Source: VRUE01 sp035548675
Lineage (GTDB): Bacteria; Actinomycetota; Thermoleophilia; Solirubrobacterales; 70-9
DNA: 19,214 nucleotides
Assembly: GCA_035548675.1 (NCBI GenBank)
Contig: DASZSJ010000151.1
Coordinates: 1 to 19,214 of the forward strand
Direction of reading: 5' to 3'
Below are positions 1 to 6,384 of this stretch, one piece after another. Each line of letters opens with the position of its first letter. The first letter of the stretch is position 1. Below the pieces are notes generated by a model that saw only the letters and a program-made list of their open reading frames with translations, searched no databases and had not been told where the DNA came from. The translations under genes and the position numbers were made by a program.

Positions 1-523
1 CTTCATCCAGACCTGCAACGCCTTCAACCTGCCGCTGCTCTTCCTCGCCGACGTGCCCGGCTTCATGATCGGCACCGCGGTCGAGCGCCAGGGGATCATC
101 CGCCACGGGGCGAAGATGATCAGCGCCGTCTCCGAAGCGACCGTGCCGAAGATCTCGGTGGTGGTGCGCAAGGCCTACGGCGCCGGCCTCTACGCGATGG
201 CGGGCCCGGCCTTCGAGCCGGACTGTTGCATCGCCCTGCCCAGCGCCTCGATCGCCGTGATGGGACCGCAGGCAGCCGTCAACGCCGTCTTCTACAACCA
301 GATCCAGGCGATCTCCGACGAGGCCGAGCGTGAGGCCTTCGTCGCTCAGAAGCGCGAGGAATACGCCGAGGACATCGACATCCTCCACCTCGCCTCGGAG
401 CTGGTGGTCGACGCCGTGGTCGATCCCGCCGACCTGCGCGCGGACCTGATCAGGCGCTTCGCGCTGGCGGCGAGCAGGAACCGCGCCTTCGCCGAGCGGC
501 GCAACCCGGTGACGCCAGCCTGA
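1..523 (+). CDS. Acyl-CoA carboxylase carboxyltransferase (beta) subunit, 3' part
   Basis: This is the C-terminal 173 codons of a biotin-dependent acyl-CoA carboxylase carboxyltransferase; the reading frame enters at base 2 and the start lies outside the window. The family moves the carboxyl group from biotin to an acyl-CoA such as propionyl-, acetyl- or methylcrotonyl-CoA. Visible family signatures are the VPGFMIGT segment, GIIRHGAKMI, the glycine-rich YGAGLYAMAG turn that helps build the acyl-CoA oxyanion site, and IAVMGPQAAVNAVF. The end (VVDPADLRADLIRRF) is the usual C-terminal helix. Full-length members have about 510-530 residues, so roughly one third is present. Substrate cannot be assigned from this part. 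The gene converges on acetoacetyl-CoA synthetase, so the neighbourhood concerns CoA-ester metabolism. Confidence 0.9.
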   Translation, partial: FIQTCNAFNLPLLFLADVPGFMIGTAVERQGIIRHGAKMISAVSEATVPKISVVVRKAYGAGLYAMAGPAFEPDCCIALPSASIAVMGPQAAVNAVFYNQIQAISDEAEREAFVAQKREEYAEDIDILHLASELVVDAVVDPADLRADLIRRFALAASRNRAFAERRNPVTPA

Positions 524-532
524 CGTCGCTCG

Positions 533-574
533 GCGCGACGCGTGGCCGACCCGTGGGGCCGCGGCGCGTCGCAC
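533..574. terminator. Inverted repeat between convergent genes
   Basis: The arms GCGACGCG (535-542) and CGCGTCGC (565-572) are perfect complements, with a further TGGCC/GGCC pairing inside the loop. The hairpin sits between the stop codons of two convergent genes (523 and 581). There is no T-run, so it would be an actinobacterial-type terminator without a U-tract. Confidence 0.45.
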
Positions 575-580
575 GCCTCC

Positions 581-2554
581 TCAGAGGCTGGCGGCCATCG
601 CGGTGAAGTAGTCGAGCGCCGCCGGGTTGGCGAGCGAGTCGCGGCTGGCGGCCTGCTCGGCGGGCGTGCCCATCAGGATCCGCTTGACCGGCACCTCGAG
701 CACCTTGCCGCTGAGCGTGCGCGGCACCTCCTCGATCGTGAAGACCTCATCGGGGACGTGGCGCGGCGAGCAGCGCTCGCGCACGCGGCGGGCGATCTCC
801 CGACGCAGCTCGTCGCTCAACTCGGCCCCCTCGCGGAGGACGACGAAGAGCGGCATCCAGCCCTCGGTGCCGGGCCGGGGCACGTCGACGACGAGCGCAT
901 CGACGATCTCGTCGAGGCTGAGCACGGCGCGGTAGATCTCGCTCGTGCCCATGCGGATGCCGGAGCGGTTGATCGTCGAGTCGGAGCGGCCGTAGATGAC
1001 CGCGGTGCCGCGCGAGGTGATCTCGATCCAGTCTCCGTGGCGCCACACCCCGGGGAACATCTCGAAGTAGCTGGCGCGGTAGCGGTTGCCGTCCGCGTCG
1101 CCCCAGAAGCAGACCGGCATCGAGGGCATCGGCTCGGTGACGACGAGCTCGCCGACCGCGTCGGTGACCGCTCGCCCGTCCTCGTCCCAGGCCTCGACCG
1201 CGGCGCCGAGCGCCCGCGCCTGCAGCTCGCCGCGGTAGACGGGGAGCAGGGCGCAGCCGCCGACGAAGGCGGTGCAGAGGTCGGTGCCGCCGCTGGTCGA
1301 GAAGAGCCAGGTGTCGGCGCCGAGCTGCTCGTAGATCCAGTCGAAGCCCTCGGGCGCCAGCGGCGAGCCGGTCGAGCCGAGTGCCTTCAGCCGGCTGAGG
1401 TCCCGCCCGGCGCCCGGCTCGACCCCGGCCTTCATGCAGGCGGCGATGTAGGAGGCGCTGGTGCCGAACATCGTGATCCCCGCCCGCTCGGCCAGGTCCC
1501 AGAGCACGCCCATGTCGGGGTATCCCGGATTGCCGTCGTAGAGGACGATCGCGGCCCGGGTCAGCAGCCCGGAGACGAGGAAGTTCCACATCATCCAGCC
1601 GGTCGTGGTGAACCAGAAGAGGCGGTCGCCGGGGTGGGCGTTGACGTGGAGGTGGAGCTTCTTCAGGTGCTCGAGCAGAATGCCGCCCTGCGACTGCACG
1701 ATCGCCTTCGGCAGGCCGGTGGTGCCGGAGGAGTAGAGGACCCAGAGCGGGTGATCGAAGGGCACGCGCTCGAAGCGCAGCTCGGCGCCCTCGCCGGCGG
1801 TGAGCAGCTCCTCCCAGCGCATCGTGTCGCGCAGGTGGGAGAGGTCGGGCTCGGGGTTGAGGTAGGGGAGGACGACGGTGCGCTCGAGGCTCGGCATCTC
1901 GGCCTGCAGGCGGGCGAGCGTCTCGCGCCGGTCGAAGTCCTTGCCGCCGTAGCGGTAGCCGTCGACCGCGAAGAGGACCTTGGGCTCGATCTGGGCGAAG
2001 CGGTCGACGACGCTGGCGGGGCCGAAATCGGGCGAGCAGCTCGACCAGATCGCGCCGATGCTCGCCGCCGCCAGGAAGGCGACGATCGCCTCGGGGATGT
2101 TCGGCATGTAGGCGACGACGCGGTCGCCGCGCTCGACGCCCAGCTCACGCAGGCCGGCCGCGACCGCGGCGACCTGGGCACGCAGCTCGCCCCAGGAGAG
2201 CTCGCCGAGCTCGCGCAGCTCGGAGGCGTGCAGGATCGCCGTCTCCTCGCTGGCCTTGCCGGCGAAGACGTGCTCGGCGTAGTTGAGGCTGGTGCCGGCG
2301 AACCACTCGGCGCCGGGCATCTCGCGGTTGCCGAGGGCGCGCTCGGGCTCGCCATCCGCCCGCACCTCGAAGAACTCCCAGATCGAGGACCAGAAGCCCT
2401 CGAGATCGGAGACCGACCAGCGCCAGAGCTCGTCGTAGGCGGTGAACTCGAGCCCGCGCTCAGCCGCGAGCCAGCGCATGTACTCGCGCAGCCGCGAGCG
2501 CTCGACCAGCTCGGCGGACGGCTCCCAGAGCTTCTCGGGCGCCGCCGCGCTCAC
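581..2554 (-). CDS. aacS: Acetoacetyl-CoA synthetase (acetoacetate-CoA ligase)
   Basis: This 657-residue adenylate-forming enzyme activates acetoacetate to acetoacetyl-CoA with ATP (EC 6.2.1.16). The N-terminal ACAS-type extension is followed by the AMP-binding P-loop YSSGTTGLPKA (residues 274-284), the TSGGTDLC motif (420-427) characteristic of this subfamily, the hinge region YGRSDSTINRSG, and the C-terminal catalytic lysine in RTLSGKVLEVPVK (about K617). The length matches the family (about 650). The open frame runs 120 codons further upstream, but that part is arginine/proline-rich antisense-type sequence overlapping the hydrolase gene. The GTG at 2554 gives a normal N-terminus (VSAAAPEKLWEPS) and a 4-nt GTGA overlap with the upstream stop codon, which indicates translational coupling. 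It is probably co-transcribed with that gene. Confidence 0.93.
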   Translation of the reverse strand: MSAAAPEKLWEPSAELVERSRLREYMRWLAAERGLEFTAYDELWRWSVSDLEGFWSSIWEFFEVRADGEPERALGNREMPGAEWFAGTSLNYAEHVFAGKASEETAILHASELRELGELSWGELRAQVAAVAAGLRELGVERGDRVVAYMPNIPEAIVAFLAAASIGAIWSSCSPDFGPASVVDRFAQIEPKVLFAVDGYRYGGKDFDRRETLARLQAEMPSLERTVVLPYLNPEPDLSHLRDTMRWEELLTAGEGAELRFERVPFDHPLWVLYSSGTTGLPKAIVQSQGGILLEHLKKLHLHVNAHPGDRLFWFTTTGWMMWNFLVSGLLTRAAIVLYDGNPGYPDMGVLWDLAERAGITMFGTSASYIAACMKAGVEPGAGRDLSRLKALGSTGSPLAPEGFDWIYEQLGADTWLFSTSGGTDLCTAFVGGCALLPVYRGELQARALGAAVEAWDEDGRAVTDAVGELVVTEPMPSMPVCFWGDADGNRYRASYFEMFPGVWRHGDWIEITSRGTAVIYGRSDSTINRSGIRMGTSEIYRAVLSLDEIVDALVVDVPRPGTEGWMPLFVVLREGAELSDELRREIARRVRERCSPRHVPDEVFTIEEVPRTLSGKVLEVPVKRILMGTPAEQAASRDSLANPAALDYFTAMAASL

Positions 2555-3387
2555 GCCGCCGCGGCGCCGGCGGTCGCCGCCTGTGCCAGGTCCAGCTCCT
2601 GGGGGTCGTGCGAGCAGAGCAGCTGGACCTCTTCGCCGTGACGGGCGACCAGCTCCCGCAGCCGCTCCTGGTTGCGCAGCCGCTGGCCGCGATCGGCGTT
2701 GTTGAGGTTCTGGAAGAAGCGCAGACCGGGTGGGCAGGAGGGGGGAGTGGCGACCTCGTCGTGGTGGAAGTAGGCATCGCCGCAGTGCAGCGTCCACCCC
2801 TCGCCGGTCCTGATCGCGATCCCGGTGTGGCCGAGGGTGTGGCCGACGAGGGGCACCATCAGCATCTCGGCGCCGAGGTCGGGCAGGATCCGCACGCCGT
2901 CGAAGCCGAGCCACTCGTCGCCTTCGACCTCGTGGCGGACCCAGTGCGGGTTGTGCTGCCAGTGGGCGCGGCGGTAGCGGGGCCGGTCGCGCCAGCCCGG
3001 GTCCATCGCCGCGTCGAGCTCGTCGGCGAAGACGTGGACCTCGGCGAGCGGGAAGTCGGGCAGGCCGCCGGAGTGGTCGGGGTCGAGGTGGGTGGTGACG
3101 ATCTGCTTGACGTCGGTGGCCTTGAAGCCGAGCGCTTCGATTTGGCGGATCGCCGTCTCGCCGACGTCGGCCCGCGGCCGCATCAGAGCAAAGGCGGCGC
3201 CGAGCTGGCGCGGCTTGCGCGTGTCCTCGACTCCGAAGCCGGTGTCGACGAGGACGAGCCCCTCGTTCCCCTCGATCAGCAGGCAGTGGCAGACGATCCG
3301 CGCCGGCTCCAGCCAGCCACCCTCGCCGTTGACCAGCCGCGCCCCGTTGGGGCAGAGCGTTCCGCAGTTGAGGTGGTGGATCCTCAT
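2551..3387 (-). CDS. Metallo-beta-lactamase-fold hydrolase
   Basis: This 278-residue protein has the MBL-fold layout: VLVDTGF near residue 47, metal motif HLDPDHSGG (100-108), GHTLGHTG (183-189), HCGDAYF (201-207) and a terminal SHDPQE near 259-264. The first metal motif is HxDxDH, with Asp where most family members have the second His. The general shape resembles lactonase-like MBL hydrolases (AHL-lactonase relatives), but no substrate can be claimed. The ATG at 3387 is chosen because it opens the conserved MRIHHLNCG start; the 66 upstream in-frame codons are antisense to the neighbouring gene. Its stop codon overlaps the GTG of the acetoacetyl-CoA synthetase gene, so the two form an operon. 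That pairing may hint at a thioester or ketone-body-related substrate (inference). Confidence 0.85.
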   Translation of the reverse strand: MRIHHLNCGTLCPNGARLVNGEGGWLEPARIVCHCLLIEGNEGLVLVDTGFGVEDTRKPRQLGAAFALMRPRADVGETAIRQIEALGFKATDVKQIVTTHLDPDHSGGLPDFPLAEVHVFADELDAAMDPGWRDRPRYRRAHWQHNPHWVRHEVEGDEWLGFDGVRILPDLGAEMLMVPLVGHTLGHTGIAIRTGEGWTLHCGDAYFHHDEVATPPSCPPGLRFFQNLNNADRGQRLRNQERLRELVARHGEEVQLLCSHDPQELDLAQAATAGAAAA

Positions 3388-3398
3388 CCCGGCGCGCC

Positions 3399-3404
3399 AG
3401 TCTA
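3399..3404 (-). promoter_or_regulatory. Probable -10 box of the hydrolase/aacS operon
   Basis: TAGACT reads on the minus strand 11 nt before the ATG at 3387, which would leave a leader of only about five bases. There is no clear Shine-Dalgarno sequence and no recognisable -35 hexamer. Confidence 0.45.
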
Positions 3405-3412
3405 AACGGCTC

Positions 3413-4180
3413 TCACCGCTTTGGCCCGATGTGCCGGTCGAGGACCGCGACGGCGTCGCGGCGGGCGACCGAGATGCTCCACCGCCCGTCCTGTCGCCAG
3501 GCGACCTCGAGCCGATCGCAGGCGGCGCAGAAGACGCGCTGGATGTCGAGCGAGCGATTGCTGAAGAAGTAGCGCGGGTAGGCATAGGTCTTCTTCGGGC
3601 GGCGGATCCGGTTGACGACCCGGCAGCCGTCGGAGTGGATCAACCCGCGCAGCAGCCGCCCCGGATAGCGATCGACGATCCGCTGCTGCCACGGCTCGAG
3701 CGCGATCCTGCGCCGGTGCTTGACGCCGGGACCGTGCTGAGGGAAGAGGTGGGGCCAGTGGGTCGAATAGGAGACGACGTTCAGCATTCGGCAGCGGCGG
3801 TCGCGATGACAGGTGGCACGGCTGGCGGGCATGACGATGGCCATCGCCGCTTCGCACTCCGCGGCGATCACCGGGTGAGCTGCGTCGAGAGCGACGTGCA
3901 GGCGATGCACCCCCCGCGGATGGCGAAGCAGGCAGCCGTCGCCGAGGTAGAGGCCGAGGAGATAGGCGTACTGGGATTCGAGGATGGCGGGAAATGGAAA
4001 CCCGACGCCCCCGCAGCGGAGGCAGGCCCCGCCACGGGCGCGCTGCGTTCCGTAGCGCGGGGTACGGCCGTTCACCCAGGCGCTGATCGTGCTGCGTGGG
4101 ACGCCAGTGCGCCGAGCAATCTCGCAGTTGTTGTGACCCGCGGCGGAAAGAGCGAGGACTCGAGTGACTTCCTCGTTCAT
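3413..4180 (-). CDS. HTH plus LAGLIDADG homing-endonuclease-like protein
   Basis: This 255-residue protein has an N-terminal helix-turn-helix (residues 18-38, CEIARRTGVPRSTISAWVNG), a CLRCGG knuckle (C53, C56), then two LAGLIDADG-type motifs: LLGLYLGDGCL with D81 and LLRGLIHSDGCRV with D184. Both catalytic-position aspartates are present. A second pair FCAACD (C218, C221) could complete a four-cysteine zinc site. The C-terminus ends in the family hallmark HIGPKR. The family is widespread in actinobacteria, often annotated only as an HTH protein; whether it cuts DNA or has become a regulator (compare WhiA, which joins LAGLIDADG and HTH domains in the opposite order) is unknown. The ATG at 4180 is preferred to TTG 4186 because AGGAG lies 6 nt upstream. 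The gene starts 26 nt after the 3' end of tRNA-Leu(CAA) on the same strand with no promoter visible between them, so it probably uses the tRNA promoter. Confidence 0.85.
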   Translation of the reverse strand: MNEEVTRVLALSAAGHNNCEIARRTGVPRSTISAWVNGRTPRYGTQRARGGACLRCGGVGFPFPAILESQYAYLLGLYLGDGCLLRHPRGVHRLHVALDAAHPVIAAECEAAMAIVMPASRATCHRDRRCRMLNVVSYSTHWPHLFPQHGPGVKHRRRIALEPWQQRIVDRYPGRLLRGLIHSDGCRVVNRIRRPKKTYAYPRYFFSNRSLDIQRVFCAACDRLEVAWRQDGRWSISVARRDAVAVLDRHIGPKR

Positions 4181-4186
4181 CCTCAA

Positions 4187-4191
4187 CTCCT
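4187..4191 (-). promoter_or_regulatory. Shine-Dalgarno of the HTH/LAGLIDADG gene
   Basis: AGGAG on the minus strand is separated by 6 nt from ATG 4180 and decides the start over the in-frame TTG at 4186. A canonical leader is notable here, because most neighbours appear leaderless. Confidence 0.6.
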
Positions 4192-4206
4192 GCTCCCTCT
4201 CAGAAA

Positions 4207-4290
4207 TGCGGCGGGCGGGATTCGAACCCGCACGTCCTTTCGGACGGGACCTTTTGAGGATCCTGAGTCTACCGATTCCTCCACCGCCGC
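4207..4290 (-). tRNA. tRNA-Leu(CAA)
   Basis: The acceptor arms GCGGCGG (5' end at 4290) and CCGCCGC pair fully, with discriminator A at 4207. The anticodon stem is GGATC/GGTCC around loop CTCAAAA, giving anticodon CAA. A long variable arm and a GTTCGAATC T-loop are present, typical of a class II leucine tRNA (84 nt). CCA is not encoded. Confidence 0.95.
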
Positions 4291-4300
4291 TTGCTCAGCC

Positions 4301-4306
4301 ATTCTA
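4301..4306 (-). promoter_or_regulatory. -10 box of tRNA-Leu(CAA)
   Basis: TAGAAT on the minus strand lies 10 nt before the first tRNA base, so transcription would begin a few bases upstream of the mature 5' end. It is probably also the promoter of the LAGLIDADG gene downstream. Confidence 0.5.
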
Positions 4307-4359
4307 GGGCCAAAGCTAGGGAGCGCCTCGGCCGTGAGTGCGTGAAAAGTGCGCTTCTG

Positions 4360-4396
4360 CGGAGAGTCGTTGCAGACTCGATCCGAAGTCTCTCCG
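4360..4396. terminator. Inverted repeat after the membrane-protein gene
   Basis: CGGAGAG (4360-4366) pairs with CTCTCCG (4390-4396), with an alternative inner stem AGACT/AGTCT. It lies just past the stop of the 4408-4938 gene. There is no T-run, so its role as terminator is tentative. Apart from this and the tRNA promoter, the 4307-4407 gap shows nothing else. Confidence 0.3.
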
Positions 4397-4407
4397 ACGA
4401 TCCCTGC

Positions 4408-4938
4408 TCAGGCCGGCAGCGGATCGCCGTCGTCCGGCGTGGCGCCGGCGCCGTAGTCCTCGCCGGAGCCGATCGGGCGCTCCTCCTCGACGTGCCAATT
4501 CTGGTTGAAGGCGTAGAGGGAGACGGCGACGATGACGAGCTGCAGGAGCAGCAGCACGATCACCAGCAGGCCGATCGCGGAGCTCGGGATCAGGCCCTCG
4601 TCGAAGCCCGACTTGTCGCGGGCGAACCAGCTGTCGGCGCCGGTGGCGCAGAAGATCGCCAGGATCGTCGAGAGCGAGGCCGCCACCGGCAGGATCCCGC
4701 GGTTCCAGCGGAAGACGAGGAAGGCGAAGAAGGCGTAGAGCAGGGCGTAGATCATGCAGATGATCCCCATGCCGCCACCACCGGTGATCAGCGAGAAACC
4801 GGTGATCGTGATCAGCGCAGCGATCACCGCCGTCGCCGCGAGCAGGAGGACGAGCACGAACTTGGTCGTGATCGACTCGGCCTTTTCACGGTTCGGCCGC
4901 CACAGTTCGTAGCCGGGCCTGACCTCTCCAACTCCCAC
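4408..4938 (-). CDS. Four-helix integral membrane protein, function unknown
   Basis: This 176-residue protein has a short cytosolic-looking N-terminus (GYELWRPNREKAES), four hydrophobic segments at about residues 26-46, 56-76, 82-98 and 118-143, and an acidic C-terminal tail rich in Asp, Glu, Gly and Pro. No catalytic motif is visible and I do not recognise the family beyond a conserved hypothetical membrane protein of actinobacteria. The longest frame starts at 5007, inside the tRNA-Leu(UAG) promoter region; the GTG at 4938 is chosen because the box TATGAT ends exactly 6 nt before it, placing the transcription start on the start codon. It is divergent from tRNA-Leu(UAG) and lies upstream of tRNA-Leu(CAA) on the same strand. 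Confidence 0.75.
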   Translation of the reverse strand: MGVGEVRPGYELWRPNREKAESITTKFVLVLLLAATAVIAALITITGFSLITGGGGMGIICMIYALLYAFFAFLVFRWNRGILPVAASLSTILAIFCATGADSWFARDKSGFDEGLIPSSAIGLLVIVLLLLQLVIVAVSLYAFNQNWHVEEERPIGSGEDYGAGATPDDGDPLPA

Positions 4939-4944
4939 GCGACG

Positions 4945-4950
4945 ATCATA
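4945..4950 (-). promoter_or_regulatory. -10 box, leaderless start of the membrane protein
   Basis: TATGAT, close to the TATAAT consensus, is separated by 6 nt from GTG 4938. Confidence 0.6.
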
Positions 4951-4986
4951 GAATCTAAGGGCGACGCGGCATTGGCCGCGCGTTAA

Positions 4987-5001
4987 GCCCGGCCTCCGGG
5001 C
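4987..5001. other. Small hairpin before tRNA-Leu(UAG)
   Basis: GCCCGG and CCGGGC pair around a CCT loop, ending 6 nt before the tRNA. It may be part of the precursor leader or chance in GC-rich DNA. Confidence 0.25.
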
Positions 5002-5007
5002 AGCCAC

Positions 5008-5091
5008 GCGGGCGTGGCGGAATTGGCATACGCGCCAGGTTTAGGTCCTGGTGGGCTTCGGCCCGTGGGGGTTCAAATCCCTCCGCCCGCA
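5008..5091 (+). tRNA. tRNA-Leu(UAG)
   Basis: The acceptor GCGGGCG pairs with CGCCCGC (5084-5090), discriminator A at 5091. The anticodon stem CCAGG/CCTGG encloses TTTAGGT, giving anticodon UAG. The long variable arm GTGGGCTTCGGCCCG marks a leucine tRNA. CCA is not encoded. The relic of an HTH/LAGLIDADG gene ends 8 nt past its 3' end. Confidence 0.95.
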
Positions 5092-5099
5092 CTTCCCAA

Positions 5100-5382
5100 T
5101 CAGGCCTTCGGACCGACGAAGGCGTCCAACAGTTCGACGCTCCTGCGATTGGCGACTGAGACATTCTTGTGACTTGAGCGAGTCCAGCGGGGATGGTCGC
5201 CAGCTCGCAGGAGGACGGTGAGACCTGGGGACGCCATGCGTGCGCCAGCGCTGAATCGTTGTGCGACCAATCCCGGTTCTCCGACTGATCTCGTAGTCAC
5301 TCAACCCCCTATTGAAGAGGGAAACCGCTTTGTGAACAGTCTCCGGCGGGCTTGCAGCAGGCACGAACATATGTTCGCACAA
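5100..5382 (-). pseudogene. Decayed HTH/LAGLIDADG gene with its core deleted
   Basis: Two fragments of the family at 3413-4180 lie here in different frames. The 5' part (5382 to about 5221) encodes an HTH, DYEISRRTGIGRTTIQRW, that matches the intact EIARRTGVPRSTISAW. The 3' part (about 5195 to 5100) encodes WTRSSHKNVSVANRRS followed by VELLDAFVGPKA, aligning without gaps to the intact C-terminus WRQDGRWSISVARRDA then VAVLDRHIGPKR. The roughly 180 residues between them, including the cysteine knuckles and both LAGLIDADG motifs, are missing and the frame has shifted. The remnant sits between tRNA-Leu(UAG) and tRNA-Trp(CCA), antisense to both, and is visibly less GC-rich than its neighbours. The ATG could be at 5382 or 5370. 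The alignment is by eye but strong at both ends. Confidence 0.75.
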
Positions 5383-5413
5383 GAATCGGACGGACAGCGG
5401 AACTCGGGGGTCG

Positions 5414-5419
5414 TAGACT
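5414..5419 (+). promoter_or_regulatory. -10 box of tRNA-Trp-like gene
   Basis: TAGACT lies 12 nt before the first tRNA base. It matches the TANNNT pattern of the other boxes and suggests that the gene is transcribed. Confidence 0.45.
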
Positions 5420-5431
5420 TGGCGACCTCTT

Positions 5432-5503
5432 GGGGGAGTGAGTTAACGGCTATGCGCACGGTCTCCAAAACCGTGAATCCGGGTTCGAATCCCGGCTCCC
5501 CCG
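5432..5503 (+). tRNA. tRNA-Trp(CCA), with weak D-stem
   Basis: The acceptor GGGGGAG pairs with CTCCCCC (5496-5502), and the discriminator is G (5503), the bacterial Trp identity base. The anticodon stem ACGGT/ACCGT encloses CTCCAAA, giving CCA. The T-arm CCGGG/CCCGG with TTCGAAT is perfect. T8, A14, the GG of the D-loop and A21 are present, but the four D-stem positions (AGTT against TGCG) form only two pairs including one G-T. It is either an unusual functional tRNA-Trp or a decaying second copy. Confidence 0.7.
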
Positions 5504-5528
5504 CTCCCCCCCTGTTCGTGCTCGGCCT

Positions 5529-5534
5529 TAGGCT
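5529..5534 (+). promoter_or_regulatory. -10 box, leaderless start of ppk2
   Basis: TAGGCT is followed by 6 nt and then ATG 5541. Confidence 0.55.
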
Positions 5535-5540
5535 GAGTCG

Positions 5541-6347
5541 ATGCCCGAAGGTCGCGACGCGCCCAAGGTCCTCTCCCGCAAGCAGTACGAGAAGGAGCTG
5601 GCGCGGCTGCAGGTGGAGCTGGTGCGCCTGCAGGAATGGATCGTCCACGCCGGGCTGCGGGTGGCGGTGCTCTTCGAGGGGCGCGATACGGCGGGCAAGG
5701 GGGGCGTGATCAAGCGGATCGCGGAGCGGACCAATCCGCGCGTGGTGCGCATCGTCGCGCTCGGCAAGCCGACCGAGCGGGAGCGGAGCCAGTGGTACTT
5801 CCAGCGCTACGTCGCCCAGCTGCCGGCGGCCGGGGAGATGGTCCTCTTCGATCGCAGCTGGTACAACCGCGCCGGCGTCGAGCGGGTGATGGGCTTCTGC
5901 AGCGAGGAGGAGTACCAGGAGTTCATGCGTTCGACCCCGAGCTTCGAGCGCATGCTGATGCGCTCCGGCCTGACCCTGATCAAGTACTGGCTCTCGGTCT
6001 CCGACGAGGAGCAGGAGCGCCGTTTCGCCGCTCGCCTCACCGACCCCGCCAAGCGCTGGAAGCTGAGTCCGGTCGACGTCGAGGCGCGCGCCCGCTGGGT
6101 CGACTACGCCGAGGCCAAGGATCAGATGTTCGCCCGCACCGACACCGCGGACTCGCCCTGGTTCGTGGTCGAGGCCGACGACAAGCGCACCGCCCGGCTC
6201 AACCTGATCAGCCACCTGCTCGAACAGATCCCCTACGAGACGGTCCTGCCGGAGAAGATCGAGCTGCCGCCGCGGCAGGAGCGCGCCTACGTGCGGCCGC
6301 CCGCCGACACGCAGACCTTCGTGCCGACGCGCTACCTGGTCGAGTAG
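5541..6347 (+). CDS. ppk2: Polyphosphate kinase 2 family protein
   Basis: This 268-residue soluble enzyme is of the PPK2 type, which moves phosphate between polyphosphate and nucleotides. It shows the Walker A motif FEGRDTAGKG (residues 45-54), the lid and Arg-rich helix around PTERERSQWYFQRY, the Walker B-like VLFDRSWYNRAGVE (101-114) and the late WKLSPVD motif near 163. The length and single kinase domain fit the short one-domain (class I-like) PPK2 group, which mostly phosphorylates nucleoside diphosphates. Whether ADP or GDP is preferred cannot be seen. The N-terminal helix LSRKQYEKELARLQVELVRLQEWI is typical. The start follows a -10 box by 6 nt, so the message is probably leaderless. The gene lies 37 nt before a same-strand membrane-protein gene that has its own box. 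Confidence 0.93.
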   Translation: MPEGRDAPKVLSRKQYEKELARLQVELVRLQEWIVHAGLRVAVLFEGRDTAGKGGVIKRIAERTNPRVVRIVALGKPTERERSQWYFQRYVAQLPAAGEMVLFDRSWYNRAGVERVMGFCSEEEYQEFMRSTPSFERMLMRSGLTLIKYWLSVSDEEQERRFAARLTDPAKRWKLSPVDVEARARWVDYAEAKDQMFARTDTADSPWFVVEADDKRTARLNLISHLLEQIPYETVLPEKIELPPRQERAYVRPPADTQTFVPTRYLVE

Positions 6348-6367
6348 GGCGCCCCCGGATGCCGGCC

Positions 6368-6373
6368 TAAACT
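6368..6373 (+). promoter_or_regulatory. Probable -10 box of the HVHH membrane protein
   Basis: TAAACT lies 11 nt before ATG 6385, predicting a leader of about five bases. Confidence 0.4.
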
Positions 6374-6384
6374 CGGCCCTGCCG

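Noticed and set aside
542..2641. A 699-codon open frame on the plus strand opposite aacS
   Set aside because: It is antisense to a gene with clear catalytic motifs, and its composition (Ala, Gly, Arg, Asp, Leu, Val with no motifs) is typical of a GC-rich shadow frame.
2555..2914. A 120-codon N-terminal extension of aacS
   Set aside because: The sequence is Arg/Pro-rich out-of-frame reading of the hydrolase gene; the GTGA junction gives a better start.
4291..4986. A 231-codon plus-strand frame across the membrane-protein gene
   Set aside because: The minus-strand protein has four clear hydrophobic segments, while this frame is a charged shadow.
5041..5091. Peptide GRRDLNPHGPK at the end of the relic's HTH frame
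   Set aside because: It is only the antisense reading of tRNA-Leu(UAG), not part of the pseudogene.
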